Source: a virus. From it: a DNA stretch of 36,090 bases. Every line of letters starts with the position of its first letter. The stretch's first letter is position 1. Shown here piece after piece: positions 6,909 to 15,681 of this stretch. A program made the position numbers and the translations under genes. Under the pieces are notes generated by a model. It did no database searches. It saw only the letters and a program-made list of their open reading frames with translations, and was not told the DNA's origin. Location of the stretch: IMG/VR virus record IMGVR_UViG_3300006789_000071, positions 1 to 36,090 of that record, one strand, 5' to 3'.

Positions 6909-8267
6909 CTAAAAACCTATATCACCACTCATTTCTTTATATTTTTGTGCCAATTCTTTTCTTACTAAACTCTCCCCTTGTTTCATATCTTTTTGAGTTT
7001 GTCTACCATTTATAGAATCCTCATTATATATGTGAATTTGGCCAGTTGAGAAGTTTGCTTTGGATGGGAATGTCATACCATCAGGTCCAAATCTATTCTT
7101 AATTACGTGCCATCTACCAGTTCCAGCGAGTTTATCTTCAATCTTACGAGATAATGATACCACAAAATCAGCAGTCATCATCTTGGAGAATGACCCAGCA
7201 ATCTTAGTACCTGTAATGATGTCATCTTCTGCACCACTTCTATTAATCTGAGATGCTGTAAAGACTGGAACTTCATACTCACCTGCCAAACCTCGTAGGT
7301 CTTCAATAATTTCTTCCAACTCCTCGTGTCTTTTTTCTTTTTGTGGCCCTCTTAAAAGGTCAGCGTAATCCACGATAACCAAATCCGGCTTCTTACCTTG
7401 TAAAGTCATCTTATCCATATGTGCTTTTAACGAAGTTACACCAGCTGTTTTAGTTGGATAGTGTTTGATTACCAAGTCACCTTTTACATTTTCAACTGCC
7501 TTTTGGACATCCTCCATATTATACTTTAGGTTAGCAACTGCTACACCACTCAAAACAGCATCATATCTCTGGCCCGTATATCCTTCATTTAATTCCAACG
7601 TATAATGAGCTACTGTTTTACCGGCTTTCATAGCATTGACACCAATATTAACTAATGCCCAAGACTTACCAATTCCAGGAGGAGCTGCGAATAAAATTAA
7701 CTCACCTTTACCAAACCCACCTTGAGTTATTTCGTCAACGACATCCCATCCAGTCGAAACTACATTACGGACTGTATCTTCGTATCTATCCGTAATCATT
7801 ATTTTATAGTCGTGTCCAATATCCGAATCCTGACCGGCTTTCATAGCAGTATCAATGTTCTTCTTTATGGTCTCGTATCTTCCATCCTCTAATAGTGTTA
7901 CCGAATCTAATATTGCATTCTTAATGGATTGGTTCTTACAAAAGTCTAAAACTTGGTCTTTAACATACGAAAGGTCATCACTATCTAAGTGATTCCATGC
8001 ATACTTTAAGGTGTCTACTACTGATGTTTTTAGAACATCTCGTTCAATGGAATTGACTTTAACTTTTAAGACATCTAATGTTGGCATGGTCTCATACTCA
8101 TCAAAGTGCTTCATGATGTTGGTTACCAACCATTCAGATGCTTCAGAGTCAAAGTATTCCGGCTTTAGTATATCGTAGATTTGACGTGTAAACGGCCTAT
8201 CGGATATTATGGCAGATATTACCTTATTTTGAAATGATGTACTAAATTTACTTCCTAACTTCTCCAT
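6909..8267 (-). CDS. Replicative DNA helicase, DnaB/T4 gp41-like
   Basis: A 452-aa RecA-fold hexameric helicase that unwinds DNA at the phage fork. The N-terminal helical domain (about 1-150) is followed by Walker A APPGIGKS (195-202), LELNEG with the catalytic Glu, Walker B DLVIVDYADLL (D300), and a TASQINRSG sensor-like segment. The order and spacing fit DnaB C-terminal domains and T4 gp41. The gene begins at ATG 8267, only 7 nt after a TATATTAG promoter box, so its mRNA is likely leaderless or nearly so. It sits in a replication block with an exonuclease, a recombinase and an ssDNA-binding protein. Confidence 0.9.
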   Translation of the reverse strand: MEKLGSKFSTSFQNKVISAIISDRPFTRQIYDILKPEYFDSEASEWLVTNIMKHFDEYETMPTLDVLKVKVNSIERDVLKTSVVDTLKYAWNHLDSDDLSYVKDQVLDFCKNQSIKNAILDSVTLLEDGRYETIKKNIDTAMKAGQDSDIGHDYKIMITDRYEDTVRNVVSTGWDVVDEITQGGFGKGELILFAAPPGIGKSWALVNIGVNAMKAGKTVAHYTLELNEGYTGQRYDAVLSGVAVANLKYNMEDVQKAVENVKGDLVIKHYPTKTAGVTSLKAHMDKMTLQGKKPDLVIVDYADLLRGPQKEKRHEELEEIIEDLRGLAGEYEVPVFTASQINRSGAEDDIITGTKIAGSFSKMMTADFVVSLSRKIEDKLAGTGRWHVIKNRFGPDGMTFPSKANFSTGQIHIYNEDSINGRQTQKDMKQGESLVRKELAQKYKEMSGDIGF

Positions 8268-8273
8268 ATAGTT

Positions 8274-8306
8274 ACTAATATACGACTTTAATTTGAACTA
8301 TCCAAA
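8274..8306 (-). promoter_or_regulatory. Early promoter TTTGG-N19-TATATTAGT, helicase gene
   Basis: The minus strand has TTTGG (8306-8302), 19 bases and TATATTAGT (8282-8274). It fits exactly in the gap between the nucleotidyltransferase stop (8308) and the helicase start (8267). The upstream TTAACA block is absent. Confidence 0.7.
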
Positions 8307-8307
8307 C

Positions 8308-8856
8308 TTAATTTAGTAAAAGAGGGGCTTTATGTATGTAACCCTCTTCACGCCTCGTAATATGTTTTTGAAATGGATAGTGTATGGTATGCATATACAG
8401 CCCATCTACTTCTACAAGATTACTTAAATCCTGTGGATTACCATTGTTTTTAAAATTATTACTAAGTCTATAACAATCATGATACTCTTCATAACCCCCA
8501 TATTTTGAATACAAATGTACAGGCCATAATTTTCTTTGAAAATGAAAATCAACAAAAACTCTAAGTTCAAATGAAATTTTCATAACTGTTTCGGCAATTT
8601 CCTTAATTTTAACAGGATCATATTCTCCTATAATAGCAAGGTCAATATCCCAAGATACCCACTCTTCTAATAAACCACCAACTACATATAGCTGATATTC
8701 TGATATATATTTTGATTCCGATAAACTCCTATCTATTAATGTTTTAAATAGAGGGTGTTCGGGACCACCTATACCATACCAACCAACTTCTTTAAGGTTA
8801 TGATACTCAATAGTACCTTCCCATACTTCAGTTCTTAAATCAGGATTCATTAACAT
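8308..8856 (-). CDS. Predicted nucleotidyltransferase (Pol beta superfamily-like)
   Basis: A 182-aa protein with a probable nucleotidyltransferase core: a VVGGLLEEW strand-turn (58-66), the D70-x-D72 pair in SWDIDLAIIG, and a third carboxylate D103 in RVFVDFHF. This G-G/S...DxD...D pattern is that of Pol beta-like transferases such as small MNT-type enzymes. No partner domain (HEPN, PAP) is visible, and the substrate (protein AMPylation, tRNA, nucleotides) is unknown. Two starts are possible, ATG 8856 and ATG 8850. Either overlaps the exonuclease stop, so translation is coupled. The C-terminal half is rich in His and Tyr. The family call rests only on the motif pattern. Confidence 0.55.
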   Translation of the reverse strand: MLMNPDLRTEVWEGTIEYHNLKEVGWYGIGGPEHPLFKTLIDRSLSESKYISEYQLYVVGGLLEEWVSWDIDLAIIGEYDPVKIKEIAETVMKISFELRVFVDFHFQRKLWPVHLYSKYGGYEEYHDCYRLSNNFKNNGNPQDLSNLVEVDGLYMHTIHYPFQKHITRREEGYIHKAPLLLN

Positions 8857-9889
8857 GGTTTTTTAAATAACCATCTAATAAAGTAAATGAATTACGTAAC
8901 CATGAATCTACGTTTGAAAATGCAGTATATAATTTGTCATACATAAACATCTTCTTAAATTCTGGCACATCCAAAGTTGCCTCTTGTTCATCCATAATCT
9001 CCCTAACCTTAGATTTGATTGAAGATGAGATTTCAGGATCTTTAAGTTGCATTAGATTGTAATTCATTTCGAGAGTTGTTACATTCTCAATCAACTTTTG
9101 TGATAGTTTATCATCACACTCAGTTTTGATTTTAGATATGAATGTGTCCATTTCAAGAACCTCATCATTTAGGAATGTCATCTTATTAAGAATGGTTTTA
9201 GGACCAACACCACGGACACCCTCAATGTTATCAGATTTATCACCCTCAATCATACGATAAAATACAAGATTTTGTGGTTTAACACCATAATCCTTCATTA
9301 CAAGTTCTTCATCATACATTTTCTTCTTAGTTGGAGCGTATACCTTGATTCGGTGATTTACCAATTGTAAAAAGTCTTTGTCTGATGAGATGATTGTAAC
9401 ATTTTTCTTAAAGTAGTGATTTGCGAGATATGCCATGATATCATCAGCTTCTACATAATCAATATAGGTAAGAGAGATAGGTAAGACTTGGAGATACTCA
9501 ATCAATCGTGTGAATTGATTTCTCATCGATACTTGTTGGTCCTCCAAATCTTCGTATCCAGCCAATCTATTGATTTTAGTCAGACCAGTACGACCTTCCT
9601 TATAACCTTTATACATTGACTTTCTACGATTAGACCCACCTTTACCATCAAACACGATAACGACACGTGTAGGTTTCAATCTTCGGATGGTTGCAGCGGT
9701 GGACAGAAGGAATCCTGTCACACCACCACAATGTTCTCCATCATCATTCAACGCAGGTACTGCCCCAAATACTCTGATAAATTGATTTAATCCATCTATG
9801 ATTAGAACGTTATCATTTAGACTTTCGTCTTTAACTTCACTATGTTCTTTACTCACCTCATTGAGGAGTTCTGCGTATCTACTATGCAT
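8840..9889 (-). CDS. 5'-3' exonuclease / RNase H-like flap nuclease
   Basis: A 349-aa FEN-type nuclease, equivalent to T4 RNase H and the 5' nuclease domain of Pol I, that removes RNA primers. Acidic metal-binding motifs are visible: LIIDGLNQFIR (D32), VVIVFDGKGGSNRRK with the basic arch YKGYKEGR, YVEADDIMAYL, and ISSDKDFLQLV. These are followed by the helix-hairpin-helix region EGDKSDNIEGVRGVGPKT. It starts at ATG 9889, overlapping the recombinase end by 8 nt. It complements the family A polymerase in this genome, which lacks its own 5' nuclease domain. Confidence 0.9.
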   Translation of the reverse strand: MHSRYAELLNEVSKEHSEVKDESLNDNVLIIDGLNQFIRVFGAVPALNDDGEHCGGVTGFLLSTAATIRRLKPTRVVIVFDGKGGSNRRKSMYKGYKEGRTGLTKINRLAGYEDLEDQQVSMRNQFTRLIEYLQVLPISLTYIDYVEADDIMAYLANHYFKKNVTIISSDKDFLQLVNHRIKVYAPTKKKMYDEELVMKDYGVKPQNLVFYRMIEGDKSDNIEGVRGVGPKTILNKMTFLNDEVLEMDTFISKIKTECDDKLSQKLIENVTTLEMNYNLMQLKDPEISSSIKSKVREIMDEQEATLDVPEFKKMFMYDKLYTAFSNVDSWLRNSFTLLDGYLKNHVNES

Positions 9890-11012
9890 CGAAATCTTCT
9901 ACTTCTACGTTATCTATATTTGCCTCTTCACTTGATTTTTTGTAAGACATAATATATGCATTACAAATTTGAGAATAAATTGACTCTTTTAGTTCGGGTC
10001 TCTCTTGTAGGAGGTCTTCGAAATTCTTGGCTTGGAACTTAATCTCCTCACCAGTCTCTTTATCCGCGTAAGTGTACCAAGCACCACTTTGGTCAATCAG
10101 TTTATAACTCTTCATCATTTGTAACCAAGAACCATAATTATCGATACCCCTATCAAAGTAAATATCGTAATCTACCGAACGAAGCGGTGGCCCCATTCTA
10201 TTCTTAACTACTTGAGCACGAGTCTTAATACCAACCACTTGGTCTACACCACCTACTTTGGATTTTAACTGACCCATTTGTTTCAGTCTCAATCTACACG
10301 ATGAGTGGAAAGCAATTGCCTTACCACCACTCGTTGTCCAAGGGTCACCAAATGATACACCTAAACGCGTTCTCAATTGATTGGTGAAGATTAGTGAAAT
10401 TCGTTCTCGTCCAATAAGATTAGTTACCTTTCTCATTGCCTTCGAGATAATGATGGCTTTTTGAGTTGCGTAACCAGCTTGGTCGTAATCAGCTGATATC
10501 TCAACTTTAGTAGATGCACCTGCTACGGAGTCAACTACGATTGTAACCAATTTCTTCTTATCAGAAGAACGTACTGATTCAATAATTGAATCAATTGCTT
10601 CAAAGATGTCTTCCACTGTTTCTAATGGAACATATAACATCTTTTTGACATCAACACCAATTGCTTCTAAGAACTCTTGATTCATTGCGTTCTCGGTATC
10701 TATATAGACTCCAAGACCACCTTTCTTCTGAGTGTCTGCAATTGAATGAGCTGCCAATAGTGATTTACCACTACCTTCTAATCCTGTAATCTCAGTAATA
10801 CGACCTACTGGTAATCCACCATTTGGTCGGTTTGAGATTGCTAAATCCAACATAGGGGAGCCAGTCGATACCCACTCATCTAAGTCGGTAGGAGTTGTCT
10901 CCGCCCCATCCAAGAAGAAAGCCACCTTATTGGCGGACTTAAACTTCTTGTTTAGGTTGGTAGCGAGGATGGAAGATAGTTCATCACGTGAACTTGCCTT
11001 CTTCTTAGCCAT
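9882..11012 (-). CDS. RecA/UvsX-like recombinase
   Basis: This 376-aa ATP-dependent strand-exchange protein has Walker A GLEGSGKS (77-84), a following ...GVYIDTENAM segment with the catalytic Glu region, Walker B LVTIVVDSVAG (D161) and the DNA-binding loop region TNQLRTRLGVSFGDPWTTSGG. The last segment matches bacterial RecA L2 more closely than T4 UvsX, so this looks like a RecA-type phage recombinase. The acidic C-terminal tail (NVEVEDFDA) is typical. It is 5 nt downstream of the ssDNA-binding protein gene and overlaps the exonuclease gene, fitting recombination-dependent replication. Confidence 0.92.
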   Translation of the reverse strand: MAKKKASSRDELSSILATNLNKKFKSANKVAFFLDGAETTPTDLDEWVSTGSPMLDLAISNRPNGGLPVGRITEITGLEGSGKSLLAAHSIADTQKKGGLGVYIDTENAMNQEFLEAIGVDVKKMLYVPLETVEDIFEAIDSIIESVRSSDKKKLVTIVVDSVAGASTKVEISADYDQAGYATQKAIIISKAMRKVTNLIGRERISLIFTNQLRTRLGVSFGDPWTTSGGKAIAFHSSCRLRLKQMGQLKSKVGGVDQVVGIKTRAQVVKNRMGPPLRSVDYDIYFDRGIDNYGSWLQMMKSYKLIDQSGAWYTYADKETGEEIKFQAKNFEDLLQERPELKESIYSQICNAYIMSYKKSSEEANIDNVEVEDFDA

Positions 11013-11017
11013 ATTAA

Positions 11018-11779
11018 TTAGTCGTTAAATAAATCGTCAAATGCATCTTTTACATTAGATGCGGGAGAAGTTGATTGAGTTGGTTGAGATGTTTCAGCAA
11101 CTGGTTGTTCTTTCGTATCTGATACTTCACCAGTTTCTAACCATTCTTTCAACATACCTTCCATTTCTTCATATGTTACTTTTTTGAACATACCTGGAAG
11201 TTCAATCTGCTCTTTAGATGATTCAACAATGTTTGAATCCTCAGAGATTGGAGTTGTGTTTGGTTTTACACGGATGTAGGTCTCAGGATAAGACTTACCA
11301 AGTTCAGCAGCAGTTTTGAATTCTACTGTTACATCACGACCATTTACTGGATCGGTCAAATCACCATAATCAGGGTCTGCGAAGAACCCTAATAGTTCTT
11401 GGTAAACGTTTTTACCAAATCCCCAAAACTTAACACCTTCAGACTCTTCACCACGAACCAATACTGGTACGTATGTTCTCATCTTAGGAGTTAATTTACG
11501 AGACAATTGGTAATCATCACGATTTCCAGTTGCTTTCAACTTTTCAGCGAATTCCAATAAAGGGTCAGCCTCACCAAATGAACTTGGAGAGATGATGTTT
11601 TTACCACCAAAACCAAAGTGGAAGTAAAGTTCAATAAACGGATTCGAAGCGTTGTGGGTGTAAGGTAAAATACGGATTTGTTGTTTACCTGGTTGTGGTT
11701 TCCAAAGATTATCAGTCTTTGTTACTTTTGTTTGAAGCGTGTTCAAACGATTGCGGATTGCATTTAAATCAATAGCCAT
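11018..11779 (-). CDS. Single-stranded DNA-binding protein, T4 gp32-like
   Basis: This 253-aa protein fits the gp32 layout: a basic N-terminal oligomerisation region (RNRLNTLQTKVTK), an OB-fold core with aromatics (LYFHFGFGGKNIISP, KFWGFGKNVYQELLGFFADP), a flexible Thr/Ser/Pro/Gln linker, and an acidic tail ending DAFDDLFND that would contact replication partners. The Cys/His zinc ligands of T4 gp32 are not evident. Its leader is about 39 nt with an AAAGAG ribosome site. It has an early promoter at 11818-11850 and a late-type element further upstream at 11902-11909, suggesting expression through infection. It is adjacent to the recombinase. Confidence 0.85.
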   Translation of the reverse strand: MAIDLNAIRNRLNTLQTKVTKTDNLWKPQPGKQQIRILPYTHNASNPFIELYFHFGFGGKNIISPSSFGEADPLLEFAEKLKATGNRDDYQLSRKLTPKMRTYVPVLVRGEESEGVKFWGFGKNVYQELLGFFADPDYGDLTDPVNGRDVTVEFKTAAELGKSYPETYIRVKPNTTPISEDSNIVESSKEQIELPGMFKKVTYEEMEGMLKEWLETGEVSDTKEQPVAETSQPTQSTSPASNVKDAFDDLFND

Positions 11780-11817
11780 AATACTACTCTTTTTAATTAT
11801 TAATTGTTAACTATGTC

Positions 11818-11850
11818 ACTAATATACAACATTTGGGTGACAAAACCAAA
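11818..11850 (-). promoter_or_regulatory. Early promoter TTTGG-N19-TATATTAGT, ssb gene
   Basis: TTTGG (11850-11846), 19 bases, TATATTAGT (11826-11818) on the minus strand. About 39 nt of leader separates the box from ATG 11779. Confidence 0.7.
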
Positions 11851-11901
11851 TGTATTCTAAAATATTTTATTTTTTATTTTGTTGTTGTACTTTCGTACTC
11901 A

Positions 11902-11909
11902 TATAAATA
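11902..11909 (-). promoter_or_regulatory. Late-type promoter element TATTTATA upstream of ssb
   Basis: The minus strand reads TATTTATA, the same element found before structural genes. It lies upstream of the ssb early promoter and 123 nt from the start codon. T4 gene 32 is likewise transcribed both early and late. Confidence 0.4.
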
Positions 11910-11920
11910 TGGCGCTGGAG

Positions 11921-12307
11921 TTAATTAACGTCAATAATTCGGAATAAACTCGTCTTCATTACCTTAAAGCCATCACCATCTGTAAGTATAAGTGAATTCC
12001 TATATTTGTTCCAATCTACTTGATACGATTTATCTAAATACCCACCATTTTCAGATGTTATTAATGTATTCAGTGAATTTATTGTGTACATGGTATTCGA
12101 TTCCTTCTTTCTATGTACCATAATCGTAGCTGGTAAAAATTTAACACCATTTGGTACTATATTATAACTTATTACCAACTCATTTGATGGTTTTAATTTT
12201 AGAACAAATATCTTACGGCTAAATATTTCATATGCCGATAATATATGTTTTACCATATCTTCGAATTCACTCTCAGTTGAAAATGTACATAATAATTGTG
12301 TTCTCAC
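11921..12307 (-). CDS. Unknown phage protein, 128 aa
   Basis: This gene starts at GTG 12307 with an AGGAG ribosome site about 8 nt upstream; the nearby ATG (12311) is out of frame. The protein begins MRTQLLCTFSTESEFEDMV and looks like a small alpha/beta protein with alternating strands (FVLKLKPSNELVISYNIV, LILTDGDGFKVMKTSLF). I do not recognise the family. It follows the 697-aa gene by about 10 nt and precedes the ssb promoters, so it is the last gene of the polymerase transcription unit. No membrane segment or catalytic motif is seen. Confidence 0.7.
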   Translation of the reverse strand: MRTQLLCTFSTESEFEDMVKHILSAYEIFSRKIFVLKLKPSNELVISYNIVPNGVKFLPATIMVHRKKESNTMYTINSLNTLITSENGGYLDKSYQVDWNKYRNSLILTDGDGFKVMKTSLFRIIDVN

Positions 12308-12317
12308 TCATTATCTC

Positions 12318-14411
12318 CTACTTAGATTTGAAACACTTTTGTATTTCACTACTATATGTAAATGTATTGTTAGTCTTCCCAGTAGCACCTGCTTTAGAAC
12401 GGTAGGACTTCTTACCTATTTCCAGTTGCTTACCTTTGGAATCTATGGCGTAAACGAATACAGTCTTACCAGTAACATTACCTTCTTTATCTTTTACGAT
12501 TTCATCAACTTCATTAAGTCTGAATTTTTGTTTAAATTCGGTACTACTACCAACACCCATACAGCCTCTAAGCTTTTCACCATTTACTTGAGCACCACCC
12601 ATATTGACATCGAGAGATGAACCTACCATAGATGATGGGTCACCTTCTTTGTAATCCTTTGGTGGGTAGTCCATCAATGTGAGATGAAATCCCCTAATAG
12701 TCTCCTCAGCCTCCATTAACCTACCCAATGGAACAGCAACACCATCTACGTCAGTAGAACCTTGTGAGTTTAGTTGTTGTATACGTTCTCTTTGAAGATT
12801 TACAACCTGCTCCCTCTCATCAGAAATTAATTTTTTAACATCAATACCTTCAACAGATGAATCTTTAGATTGTAAAGCGAGGCCTACTTTAGTGATTACC
12901 TTAATCTCATTACTTTTACCATTACCATCAGCTACTAATCTACGAATAGCATTGTACTTGTCTTCCGTAGAAAGTGAATCTGAGGTGGCTCCATCTGAAA
13001 GGTAATTTTGAAATTGTTTTTTAGGCTTACCATCTTTACCAAAAATTGCAACTTCTATATTTTTCTTCAAAGTACCAGTATCCTTTTCGATGATATCTAC
13101 TTGAGCTTCAACTGGAAGTTCTGATAATCTACCAGCAATCTTAGCCGTTTGGCTATTATAACTGCCTTCAATGGAAGACATTTTATCAGAGTATTCATCG
13201 ACTAATGCCTTTGCCTTAGTCTTTTGTTCATCAGATAACCCATCAAGTTTATCAATGGATGATTTATAATTTTCACCCTCCTGAGCTAGGGTAGAGTTAT
13301 CTTGGATATCTGCGGTGGATGTTTTGTCTGAGTGGAATTGTATAAGTAAATTACCAGACTTATCCTTAGCAAACGTAGCAGTATCGGATGGGTTCATACC
13401 ACCACCACCGGCTTTTACAAAAGCAACAGCATCTTCTTTACCAACCTCAGTACCATTGGGTAAAATTACCTTATTAGCGCCATTAATTGCTAACACCTGC
13501 GCATCTATGGATTCTGCTGCTCCATAATAAGTGTCTATCTTATCAATACTACCAAAGTTACCTTTAGATTGTAGTTCGGATACTCTATTTTGAGTCGTAT
13601 CGTATTTGGTTTTAGCTGACCGTGCTGATATCACACATTTTGAGTATAGTTTGTCATTTTCAACGTCACTTGGTATACTACCAACTCCGGATGACCTACT
13701 TTGCTCTTTACCAAGTGCGGTTTCTTTGTATTGGTCATACATTTTACGAGCCAACTCTTCTTCGGTCATATTTGGGTTCTCGTTCAGCATATGAATACCT
13801 TCACCAGATGCGATTTCGTTAAAAGCAGAACCAGGAGAACCAGGAGCCGGCCTTTTACCAGTACCTTTCTGATATCCTGAGAATCCGTATTTGAACATAT
13901 TGTTCTTTACGTCAGTATCACCCTTTCCAGCAGTACCATATACGCTGTCGGTGATTTTTGGTGATGGTTCGTTTGTAGAATCGGATTCGTTATCATCGGT
14001 ATTAGCTTGAGCATCTTTTTCTATCTGAGTCATCATACCAATTTGGTCGGATTTTGAAAACTTACCATCGTCTTCTTTTTCTTCCGGCGTATCATTGGTA
14101 TTTCTGAGGGTATCTGCTGCTTTGTATTGAGGGGATTCTTTATCGGATGATATCGCAGTTTTATAAGTCGTGGTTTTCTTTTCACCATCCTTATTCTTAT
14201 AAGTTACTTCAGTATCAGGATCGACTTTATCATCTTTAGCTTCTAATAAGTTGATAAGTAACTCTTCTGCAATAGATTCACCTAATATGTCTGAAACTAC
14301 TTTGTATGTAGCTTTCAGTGACTCTTTGGTATGTATACCTTCATTTAAGGATACACCCACTTCGTTCCACACTTTTTTTGCTATGTAATTGATAAGTTTC
14401 TTCATAAACAT
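12318..14411 (-). CDS. Large hydrophilic protein of unknown function
   Basis: A 697-aa, strongly hydrophilic protein rich in Lys, Asp, Glu, Ser and Thr. A short N-terminal helix (KKLINYIAKKVWNEVGVSLNE) leads into a low-complexity acidic region (about 60-160). A segment GKRPAPGSPGSAFNEIASGEG follows, then long charged helical stretches and a Gly-rich C-terminal domain (LRGCMGVGSSTEFKQKFRLNEV). I do not recognise the family. Start options are ATG 14411 and ATG 14405; neither has a good ribosome site. It sits in an early/replication operon right after the DNA polymerase but has the look of an injected or virion-associated protein; its role is open. Confidence 0.8.
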   Translation of the reverse strand: MFMKKLINYIAKKVWNEVGVSLNEGIHTKESLKATYKVVSDILGESIAEELLINLLEAKDDKVDPDTEVTYKNKDGEKKTTTYKTAISSDKESPQYKAADTLRNTNDTPEEKEDDGKFSKSDQIGMMTQIEKDAQANTDDNESDSTNEPSPKITDSVYGTAGKGDTDVKNNMFKYGFSGYQKGTGKRPAPGSPGSAFNEIASGEGIHMLNENPNMTEEELARKMYDQYKETALGKEQSRSSGVGSIPSDVENDKLYSKCVISARSAKTKYDTTQNRVSELQSKGNFGSIDKIDTYYGAAESIDAQVLAINGANKVILPNGTEVGKEDAVAFVKAGGGGMNPSDTATFAKDKSGNLLIQFHSDKTSTADIQDNSTLAQEGENYKSSIDKLDGLSDEQKTKAKALVDEYSDKMSSIEGSYNSQTAKIAGRLSELPVEAQVDIIEKDTGTLKKNIEVAIFGKDGKPKKQFQNYLSDGATSDSLSTEDKYNAIRRLVADGNGKSNEIKVITKVGLALQSKDSSVEGIDVKKLISDEREQVVNLQRERIQQLNSQGSTDVDGVAVPLGRLMEAEETIRGFHLTLMDYPPKDYKEGDPSSMVGSSLDVNMGGAQVNGEKLRGCMGVGSSTEFKQKFRLNEVDEIVKDKEGNVTGKTVFVYAIDSKGKQLEIGKKSYRSKAGATGKTNNTFTYSSEIQKCFKSK

Positions 14412-14417
14412 AAATAT

Positions 14418-15644
14418 CTAAAGATTGACCTTAACCATATCTTTGTAATTATCTCCAATTTCAATGTCAGTTGGAAACCCACCGGACTCCATAACTTTTT
14501 TTATTTCTAAAATATATTCAATACCATCATCAGAATCCACATCAAACAATATTGAGTCATATGTGTATAATATAGGTAGTGATTTTTGAGAGCTTTTCAT
14601 ATTAGAGAGTTTCTCCAATATAAGTATGTTTCTTTCAGTCTCAACCGATTGTAAGATGTAATTAAATAACTTATTTTTATTGAGTGAGTCGATTATTTCT
14701 ATTTTCCGGCTCATAATTGGGGTAAATGTGAGTCGATTACGTAAAAAGTCATTCCAAAGTGACTCTATATACTCTGAGGTCTTACTAAAGAATGGAATGT
14801 GTTTGTATTCATCTTGGACACCCCCATATAATTGTCTAAACGTGATTGCTTTTGCATCTTTGAGGTCTGCTCCATATTGGTCTGCTAACCACTTATGTGC
14901 TTTGATGTCTAATGGTATGTCTACACCTATCAATTTAGCAATCAAACGAATGTGGTATCCATCAAAATCTAACTGATACAACTTACCACCCTCAAATCGT
15001 GATATGAACCTCTTACGAACATCACCATCTTTTGGAAGTGCTGCATAGTTAATACCACCAAAGGTGTTTGATGGTCGAGATGTGGTAGTGAACATATTAT
15101 ATTGACTATACTCCATACCACCTTGTGTATACAACCCACTTCTCTCTATCCAATTAAGACATTTAGGATACAACTTACTAAATTTACTTGAGGTCGGATT
15201 TTGAGACCACATAACTTTCCAATCTTGGAATTGTTCATAGTGTTTCCAAATTGGAATGAGGTCATTTGCTTTGGGAGCTTTACGTCTTCTAAAGATTGTA
15301 TATATAGGTCGTTCTTCTACATCGAAATCCTTCGCCTGATGGAATAACTCCATTTCAAGGTCGGACATTGTAGGTAGGTAGTCGTAATGGTGTAAGAACT
15401 CTTTTAAACCAACCACACATACCTCTTCGAATTGACTGAAGTCTATTGGGTCAGTTACATAACCTGCGTCTATATTATTGTAGTTTACAAAAATGTCAAT
15501 ATCACCATCAGATATCAAAATAGACGATATACGGGAAAGATGAGGGTGTTTCACCAAACTTGTTAGAATGGGAAACACCAACACCTTACTTGACAGGGCA
15601 GAGATGCGTTTATGTAATCGTTCGTTTGTATCTACTATCTTCAC
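14418..15644 (-). CDS. Compact family A DNA polymerase
   Basis: A 408-aa polymerase with family A motifs. The preceding segment YNMFTTTSRPSNTFGGINYAALP resembles the TxRxSSxxPNLQN region. Motif A is LDFDGYHIRLIAKL with catalytic D226, motif B is KAITFRQLYGG with K265 and Y273, and motif C is YTYDSILFDV with D363. The steric-gate Glu of Pol I (E710) aligns with His231, and the motif C HDE is YDS. No 5' nuclease domain and no clear 3'-5' exonuclease (DxE) motif is seen, so it is about half the size of Pol I. It starts at GTG 15644, just 5 nt after a TATATTAG box, suggesting a leaderless mRNA. T4-like phages normally use family B gp43. Confidence 0.8.
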   Translation of the reverse strand: MKIVDTNERLHKRISALSSKVLVFPILTSLVKHPHLSRISSILISDGDIDIFVNYNNIDAGYVTDPIDFSQFEEVCVVGLKEFLHHYDYLPTMSDLEMELFHQAKDFDVEERPIYTIFRRRKAPKANDLIPIWKHYEQFQDWKVMWSQNPTSSKFSKLYPKCLNWIERSGLYTQGGMEYSQYNMFTTTSRPSNTFGGINYAALPKDGDVRKRFISRFEGGKLYQLDFDGYHIRLIAKLIGVDIPLDIKAHKWLADQYGADLKDAKAITFRQLYGGVQDEYKHIPFFSKTSEYIESLWNDFLRNRLTFTPIMSRKIEIIDSLNKNKLFNYILQSVETERNILILEKLSNMKSSQKSLPILYTYDSILFDVDSDDGIEYILEIKKVMESGGFPTDIEIGDNYKDMVKVNL

Positions 15645-15648
15645 AAAG

Positions 15649-15681
15649 ACTAATATACGAAATTATTCGTTAGTATCCAAA
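15649..15681 (-). promoter_or_regulatory. Early promoter TTTGG-N19-TATATTAGT, DNA polymerase gene
   Basis: The minus strand has TTTGG (15681-15677), 19 bases, TATATTAGT (15657-15649). It lies partly inside the end of the 60-aa gene. The GTG start follows the box by 5 nt. Confidence 0.7.

Noticed and set aside
6890-6935. TATATTAC upstream of nrdB as another early promoter
   Set aside because: The box is similar, but no TTTGG stands 19 bases upstream, unlike all seven accepted sites.
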